Of a stretch of DNA of 8,835 nt, positions 6,901 to 8,835 are shown piece by piece. Source of the DNA: JBLHKE01 sp047619485 (lineage in GTDB: Bacteria > Verrucomicrobiota > Verrucomicrobiia > Verrucomicrobiales > DEV007); NCBI GenBank assembly GCA_047619485.1, contig JBLHKE010000301.1, positions 1 to 8,835 of the forward strand, read 5' to 3'. How positions within the stretch are numbered: position 1 is the first letter of the stretch; each line of letters opens with the position of its first letter. Below the pieces are notes generated by a model, which did not search any database, was not told the DNA's origin, and saw only the letters and a program-made list of their open reading frames with translations. A program made the position numbers and the translations under genes.

Positions 6901-8829
6901 GATGACGACGAGCAGATTTACACGGTGTCGATGAACACCAACGGCGCGCTGATCCAGCCGCAGGTGGTGGCTTCTGCCGACGGCATCCTGACGCTCGACA
7001 CGCCGTGCACGCTCATCGGCACCGCCGACATCACCGTCACGCTGGAGGACACCGGCGGGCTGACCATCAGCGACACTTTTACCGTGACCGTGACCGACGA
7101 TGTCGACCCGGTGATCAGCTGCGCGCAGGACATGTTCCTCAACGCGCCGGCCGGCGGCACCGCGATGGCCAACTTCGGCGGTGTGACCGCGTGGGACAAG
7201 GTCGATATGATGCCGGTGCTGGTGTGCTCGCCTGACGACAGCGCGCCGTTCCCAATCGGAAGTACACTGATCACCTGCACGGCGACCGACGCCAGCGGCA
7301 ACGACGCCGTCGAGACCTTCTACGTGCATGTCATCGAGATCCAGATGGTAGCAGGGACGCGGATCCTCGATGTGGTCAGCCTGCGCGACGATGTCGCACC
7401 GGGCGGCGCAGGTCTGCCAGCAGCTGCCAAGGTGCTGGCGCACCAGAATGGTGCGCTCAACAATGCTGGCGATATCCTCTTCACAGCCTCGCTGTCAGAT
7501 GCCGGGACGAACAACCGTGCGGTGTTCTTGCGCAGCGGCGGCAGCGACCAGGCGCTGGCAGTGCGCAACATCCTCGCGCCGGGTGGCGCGAACTATGGCA
7601 CGTTCTCGGACATCGCGATCAACGATGGCGGTGAGAGCACTTTCCAGTCGGCTACCACTGCCGGCAACGGCAACTACCGCCACGATGGAACCACGGTGAG
7701 CGATTCGGCCGTCGCTGGCTCGAACGCGCCGGGGACTACCGGCAACTACCGCGTGCTGCGCAAACCGGCGATCACCACCAGCGGCGAAGTGCTGACGGTG
7801 TCGAACCTGAAGACGGGCATCGGCGGGATCACCTCGGCCGACGACACCGGCTTGTGGCGCAGCGGCAGCGCGACGCCGATCGCCCGCGAGGGCGGCCTCT
7901 CGCCGATCGCGCTGACCGACCACAGCCAGATCCACCCGCGGGTGGTGGCCAGCGCAGGCGGCGACCAGATCGCGTTCACCAGCTACCTGGTCGAGCAGTC
8001 AGGGTTCGACGGCTCCGACAACACGGCGATCTTCGCCGGCCCGCTCGGCGGTCCGCTAGCGGTGATCGTGCGTGAGGGAGAACCTTCACCGGGCGAGCCC
8101 GGGGTGGAGATCGGCACGATTACCGGCGAGTCGGTTAACGGTAGTGGCTCGGTGGCCTTCATCGGCAACGCCCGTGGAACCGGGATCACCTCGGCCAACA
8201 ACGCCGGGCTGTGGTGGAGCGACGGGACGACCTTGCGCACCATCGCCCGCGAGGGCGCGATCGCGCCATGCCTGCCGATGCAGGACGCGGCCTTCGCGCG
8301 CTTCCGCAGGATCTCGAACTGCGACGACGGCAGCGTGTTCTTCTACGCCTACCTGAAACCCGCGGGAGCGCTGCCGACAGTGAATTCGACCAACGATGGC
8401 AGCATCTGGCGCTGGGACTCCGGTAGCGGCGAACTGCAGCTGGTTGCGCGCGAGAGCCAGGTGGCGCTGAGCACGGACGGGGCGCAGCACGGGACGCTGC
8501 TCGATTACGACTGCAACCAGGTGGGCGGGATCGTCTACCAGGCGACGATGGTATCGGGCATCGGCGACAATACTTCGAGGGTGCGCGATGGCGTTTGGTT
8601 GGCGCGCGACGCGTCAGACGTGGCGCCGGTGCTGGTGCTGCGGCGCGGCGACAAGTTCGACATCGACGGTGAGGAGCACACCGTGAGCAACATCCAACTC
8701 GACGCGCAATCGAACCCCGGCGGGGGCACCGGCGGCTACGGTAGGGTGATCAACGACAGCGGTGAGATCTTGCTGAACCTATCGCTGAACAAGAACAAGT
8801 CGGGGCTGTTCAAGCTGGAGATGCCGTAG
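802..8829 (+). CDS. Giant multidomain exported protein (DUF11-like / cadherin-like / discoidin / PA14 / HYR / NxxG repeats)
   Basis: A single open frame of 2675 residues with no frameshift. It encodes a probable extracellular adhesive or carbohydrate-binding protein. Order: signal peptide (~1-41); about seven DUF11-like repeats (~45-1103), the clearest starting PDLVITKSMSPDSG at 964; cadherin-like domain split by a discoidin-like domain (1105-1373); intact cadherin-like domain (1374-1473); cadherin-like domain split by two PA14 domains (1474-1998); Ig/cadherin-like domain (~1999-2098); HYR (~2100-2179); eight C-terminal NxxG motifs (2180-2675). Each cadherin-like unit ends in the family's VND.P signature (1373, 1474, 1998). 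No enzyme domain, C-terminal membrane helix, LPxTG or PEP-CTERM signal is seen, so the anchoring mode is unknown. The start is TTG, directly after an in-frame stop at 796-798; later in-frame ATGs at 892 and 910 would remove most of the signal peptide. GC content rises sharply at ~4020-4110. Domain identity is by motif recognition; the whole-protein role is inferred. Confidence 0.93.
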   Translation: MHHQLKFRPKQKWSRSLLPSWIIRSIVTLTMPTWIAMVASGQTPVVTNNAPAEVFGGEQFCFDLTLSNSGSPGYSPYIRFIIPPEVTVDSATCLGMAISVTTVGTFPAAPGNQLTDPLTGTAVTGTSGETFVLFQLLEGALVAGGPDTVIEVCASIASFTGIGRALDLKTEPVYQLGDTPTGSNGPIVGSRATSTVIPTVMTFASANDAPEGETPPGASFQTTFSSTIDVATGYTVHDLVFEETLHPDLQFVGPVMITGGTGGQVTMTPSTSSPGGLLQVHFTNATGMASAADVTISYPAYVTDVLDETNTGSVYLMNTLTLDAEYPDDNALVQHHATSAVTAKHLVIRKGGSPGSAVPDDTITFQLQYGTSDYGTVSSLEIEDTLPDGLTFASHQSANINGSSVIAPATTLNGDGTTDISYDVTAVTGNLPPGSTGTLVYSATIDQDYNLGDPLLASDVLTNHVSATYDLTAGTNDGSDESAAVVSITPVSHSKTIINPIAQYYPGDVVTFRLSMSIPSGDTSSIVFEDFLPLPVFDVTTVNTTFPGGDIRYAPTNTLSLTPNFITTDAATNSLRIDWPDVDTTSAQILAVDVDITIADEPFTNGLFLKNLFQVATANTQGSQAVGLAVTTLSTSAPELAITMGVLASDNLTADATISPSPSTLPTNGNISASDAGDNIQYQITVENVGGAPAHDVIITDPALSELTGLTIISVTDGDGSPLATSGNLHTGLTLTDGLAINDGTIGAPYSTDTAIVTFAYTLDGQVTPGQVIENTASAIWSSQPGAVPFPEISDRATVTIATPAIVTMFDSVTPESAGPGLITSGDTVTYRTIVTLPEGTTPDLVLTHYLPAGLKYLAGTVTVGTTGFTGSVDSAPTVGTTGTVVTGQTLTIEFDSPVNTVVTGDNNRGNNSFVVDVKALVEGDSAANDGLPSIQTKTNTAILNFTGNASIAQDTASIDFAEPDLVITKSMSPDSGIDAGDTVTITLTVTNNGTAPAYDIVLTDTLNDDGALLDLNSVFESTTPVGFTYNYANPTVTYIGASSLASGASSVFTFTADVRGDVLSGSSFSNAASATGDSQFGAVAEERTTNDTDSALVLITALPGAVDDTGSTDEDSVLTMVDPGGAETSLLGNDTGSSLSVVGSDSSSTMGATVNVNPGGTFTYNPTGAPTLQALPQGTPVVDTFTYTITDSIVVQNGRFIRVQNNGTASRRMDIGEVEVFAPGVTPAVDNAGGSGALNPTTDLATLANGASVHSQTTNQPHGFNNTTIINGTENTGAVWSTNGVANFVIIDLGSSMDVETVRVHQRNDGCCQDRLRDFTVSVLADSGGSPGAVVTSAVFPTQPTTNRFGEVTLRGFGATDTATVSIDVTGVNDAPVANNATYVVQEDGPPLSSQAMTGSDVDMPDPLTFSTTTSPAMGSLVDNGNGTFTFDPNGEFESLGQGQPALVSFDFEVEDSNGATDTGTITIIVQGVNDDPTPMPDGETTDEDTLLTVLAAAGLLSNDSDTDGDAIGVQSIDTTGTVGAVVADLMNLKLGAGLSGSFYDFNGPNPNSIGGNDTGNQTALLLPLPDPGEFVLKRLGLTPSATVITPRVDFGTGTNTTQGDGSVLNRGGFSSGGVPPWQGLFNNVGETADMDGDQIAATWCGKINITTTGNYTFTTRSDDATILFIDGVRVVDNNNFQGMTNRSGTVTGLTAGMHDISIGGYEGGGGAGMQASYEGPDTAATRIIIPPTVLFNDVVTPGSFVSGGLRGDYFDTNNSGTNGLTFGFNVDEFLLFDAPASIDLAIQSLFPTASDVLSPRIDFGNDTSVIPGDGSNPERGGIQGNIYGGIGVTLDQDQVGGAWSGSLFVPETADFRIWQRVDDGGTVLIDVDGNGSVHDAGDFAIGQGNADGTVTLSAGAHKIVVGAREGGGNHRMVVSWQQLTGTNPFPREVIPPQNLLLPGTGMVGDGSFTYDPNGNFESLNVGDSAMTTFTYDVVDPFGNTVTETVTMTITGVNDPPTLTTPIPDQEIFTSSPTLDLPLFPHFEDVDNDDDEQIYTVSMNTNGALIQPQVVASADGILTLDTPCTLIGTADITVTLEDTGGLTISDTFTVTVTDDVDPVISCAQDMFLNAPAGGTAMANFGGVTAWDKVDMMPVLVCSPDDSAPFPIGSTLITCTATDASGNDAVETFYVHVIEIQMVAGTRILDVVSLRDDVAPGGAGLPAAAKVLAHQNGALNNAGDILFTASLSDAGTNNRAVFLRSGGSDQALAVRNILAPGGANYGTFSDIAINDGGESTFQSATTAGNGNYRHDGTTVSDSAVAGSNAPGTTGNYRVLRKPAITTSGEVLTVSNLKTGIGGITSADDTGLWRSGSATPIAREGGLSPIALTDHSQIHPRVVASAGGDQIAFTSYLVEQSGFDGSDNTAIFAGPLGGPLAVIVREGEPSPGEPGVEIGTITGESVNGSGSVAFIGNARGTGITSANNAGLWWSDGTTLRTIAREGAIAPCLPMQDAAFARFRRISNCDDGSVFFYAYLKPAGALPTVNSTNDGSIWRWDSGSGELQLVARESQVALSTDGAQHGTLLDYDCNQVGGIVYQATMVSGIGDNTSRVRDGVWLARDASDVAPVLVLRRGDKFDIDGEEHTVSNIQLDAQSNPGGGTGGYGRVINDSGEILLNLSLNKNKSGLFKLEMP
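934..4110 (+). other. Array of about seven DUF11-like beta-sandwich repeats
   Basis: Residues ~45-1103 fall into units of ~140-160 residues beginning near 45, 200, 345, 492, 639, 805 and 963. Each carries a version of the pattern 'Gd.v.y...v.N.g...a.d..i.D.lP.gl.f'. Examples are GDNIQYQITVENVGGAPAHD (unit 5), DTLPDGLTF (unit 3) and GDTVTITLTVTNNGTAPAYD (unit 7). Units 5 and 7 are canonical for the DUF11/conserved-repeat family; the others are divergent. Only the first unit has cysteines (61, 93, 153). Such arrays act as stalks on exported proteins in the known families. The coding DNA here is of lower GC than the 3' part of the gene. Confidence 0.7.
4114..4920 (+). other. Cadherin-like domain 1, interrupted
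   Basis: Residues ~1105-1193 carry the start of a tandem-95/VCBS-type cadherin-like repeat: AVDDTGSTDEDSVL, LLGNDTGS, GGTFTYNPTG and VVDTFTYTITDS. The expected closing strand, ATDTATVSIDVTGVNDAP, appears only at 1360-1376. Between them lies a discoidin-like domain. In an uninterrupted member of the family the closing strand follows the TYTITD strand after a few residues, so the host is split at its last loop. Confidence 0.75.
4381..4875 (+). other. Discoidin-like (F5/8 type C-like) domain inserted in cadherin-like domain 1
   Basis: Residues ~1194-1358. Recognisable blocks are GRFIRVQNNG...MDIGEVEVF (from ~1199), TGAVWSTNG, FVIIDLGSSMDVETVRVHQR and GCCQDRLRDFTVSVLAD. The 'DLG...R.d.CC.dRL..F.V' pattern is characteristic of galactose-binding-like F5/8C or fucolectin modules, which usually bind sugars or lipids; binding here is inferred. 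The FIRVQ...EVEVF block, which closes most F5/8C domains, comes first, so the module looks permuted. Confidence 0.65.
4921..5220 (+). other. Cadherin-like domain 2 (uninterrupted)
   Basis: Residues ~1374-1473 form a complete tandem-95/cadherin-like repeat: NDAPVANN, SDVDMPDPLTF, GNGTFTFDPNGEFESL, FDFEVEDSNGATDTGTITI and closing VQGVNDDP. It serves as the reference for the two split copies on either side. Acidic DxD pairs suggest calcium binding, as in the family. Confidence 0.75.
5410..6000 (+). other. PA14 domain 1
   Basis: Residues ~1537-1733: GLSGSFYDFNG opening, DQIAATWCGKINI, TTGNYTFTTRSDDATILFID and GVRVVDNN, AGMHDISIGGYEGGGGAGMQ, closing with RIIIPP. The 'G.YtF...SDD...LfiDG..v' core and the late glycine-rich strand are PA14 hallmarks. 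PA14 modules in known adhesins and glycosidases bind carbohydrate; that role is inferred here. A linker (residues 1734-1750) joins it to the second copy. Confidence 0.8.
6052..6630 (+). other. PA14 domain 2 with EF-hand-like loop
   Basis: Residues ~1751-1943, paralogous to the first PA14: LRGDYFDTNN opening, SPRIDFGND, GDGSNPERGG, TADFRIWQRVDDGGTVLID, SAGAHKIVVGAREGGG, MVVSWQQL, closing with EVIPPQNLL. In place of the short 'DG' turn it has DVDGNGSVHDAGD at 1872-1884, which resembles a calcium-binding loop, with the last acid one place later than in a standard EF-hand. The two copies are clearly diverged. Confidence 0.75.
6799..7095 (+). other. Ig/cadherin-like domain 4
   Basis: Residues ~2000-2098: DPPTLTTPIPDQEIFTSS, FEDVDNDDDEQIYTVS, GILTLDTPCTLIGTADITV and LEDTGGLTISDTFTVTVTDD. 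The 'iPDq....s....l...F.D.D......V' opening and 'iGt..itVt..D..G....dtFtVtV' ending match the dystroglycan/cadherin-like (CADG-type) putative Ig family. A structural spacer is the likely role. Confidence 0.65.
7099..7338 (+). other. HYR domain
   Basis: Residues ~2100-2179: DVDPVISCAQDMFLNAPAGG, GGVTAWDKVD, PVLVCSPDDSAPFPIGSTLI, CTATDASGNDAVETFYVHV. The 'P.i.Cp.d......G.......v.a.D........C.P.sG..FpiG.T.vtCtA.D..GN.......V.V' pattern is the HYR (hyalin repeat) signature, here complete. HYR domains act in cell adhesion in known proteins. Confidence 0.85.
7339..8826 (+). other. C-terminal NxxGxxxF repeat array
   Basis: Residues ~2180-2675 contain eight copies of an 'N-x-x-G-x-x-x-F-x-x-x-L'-type strand at about 2220 (NNAGDILFTASL), 2274 (NDGGESTF), 2325 (TTSGEVLTV), 2384 (SAGGDQIAFTSYL), 2446 (NGSGSVAFIGNA), 2506 (NCDDGSVFFYAYL), 2572 (NQVGGIVYQATM) and 2651 (NDSGEILLNLSL). 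Several are followed by W/F-rich 'GLWRSG' or 'IWRWDSG' and by 'iAREG..aP' turns. This fits the 'choice-of-anchor tandem repeat NxxGxxAF' proteins, possibly a beta-propeller. Members usually end in an anchoring tail; this one stops at LFKLEMP with none. Confidence 0.7.
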
Positions 8830-8835
8830 GCGATT

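Noticed and set aside
6229..7443. 404-codon open frame on the minus strand
   Set aside because: Same reason: a shadow of the high-GC part of the giant gene, rich in Arg, Val, Ala and His, and crossing well-recognised PA14 and HYR coding on the other strand.
8830..8835. Terminator of the giant gene
   Set aside because: Only six bases remain after the stop, so no terminator can be assessed in this window.

Overview
The window holds one very long gene, a short degraded transposon remnant, and about 800 bases of otherwise gene-poor DNA. The giant protein combines DUF11-like repeats, cadherin-like (tandem-95/VCBS type) repeats, a discoidin-like domain, PA14, HYR and C-terminal NxxGxxxF repeats. 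That mix is typical of large exported proteins from the PVC superphylum (Verrucomicrobiota or Planctomycetota). The relic transposase is also of a type common there. The phylum is an inference from domain style; there is no marker gene in the window.

Layout. Bases 1-206 are AT-rich and hold no recognisable gene, only a small inverted repeat. Bases 207-575 are a 369-bp internally deleted insertion sequence. It has 22-bp terminal inverted repeats with two mismatches. On the minus strand it keeps the first ~41 codons and the last ~13 codons of a DDE integrase-type transposase in one frame, broken by two stops and a (GGT)9 microsatellite. Bases 576-801 are the leader of the big gene and carry a perfect 13-bp tandem duplication. 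Bases 802-8829 encode a 2675-residue protein that probably starts at TTG. The window ends 6 bases after its stop.

The big protein reads from the N-terminus: signal peptide (~1-41); about seven DUF11-like beta-sandwich repeats (~45-1103); a cadherin-like domain with a discoidin-like domain inserted in it (~1105-1373); an intact cadherin-like domain (~1374-1473); a third cadherin-like domain split by two consecutive PA14 domains (~1474-1998); a further Ig/cadherin-like domain (~1999-2098); a HYR domain (~2100-2179); and a C-terminal array of eight NxxG motifs (~2180-2675). No membrane anchor, sortase motif or PEP-CTERM tail is visible. The likely role is an extracellular or cell-surface adhesive, carbohydrate-binding protein; no catalytic domain is recognised.

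The two points most worth attention are the 'guest in host' architecture, where PA14 and discoidin domains sit inside cadherin-like sandwiches instead of between them, and a sharp rise in GC content at ~4020-4110. That rise falls on the boundary between the DUF11 array and the cadherin-like part and suggests that the gene was assembled from two sources.
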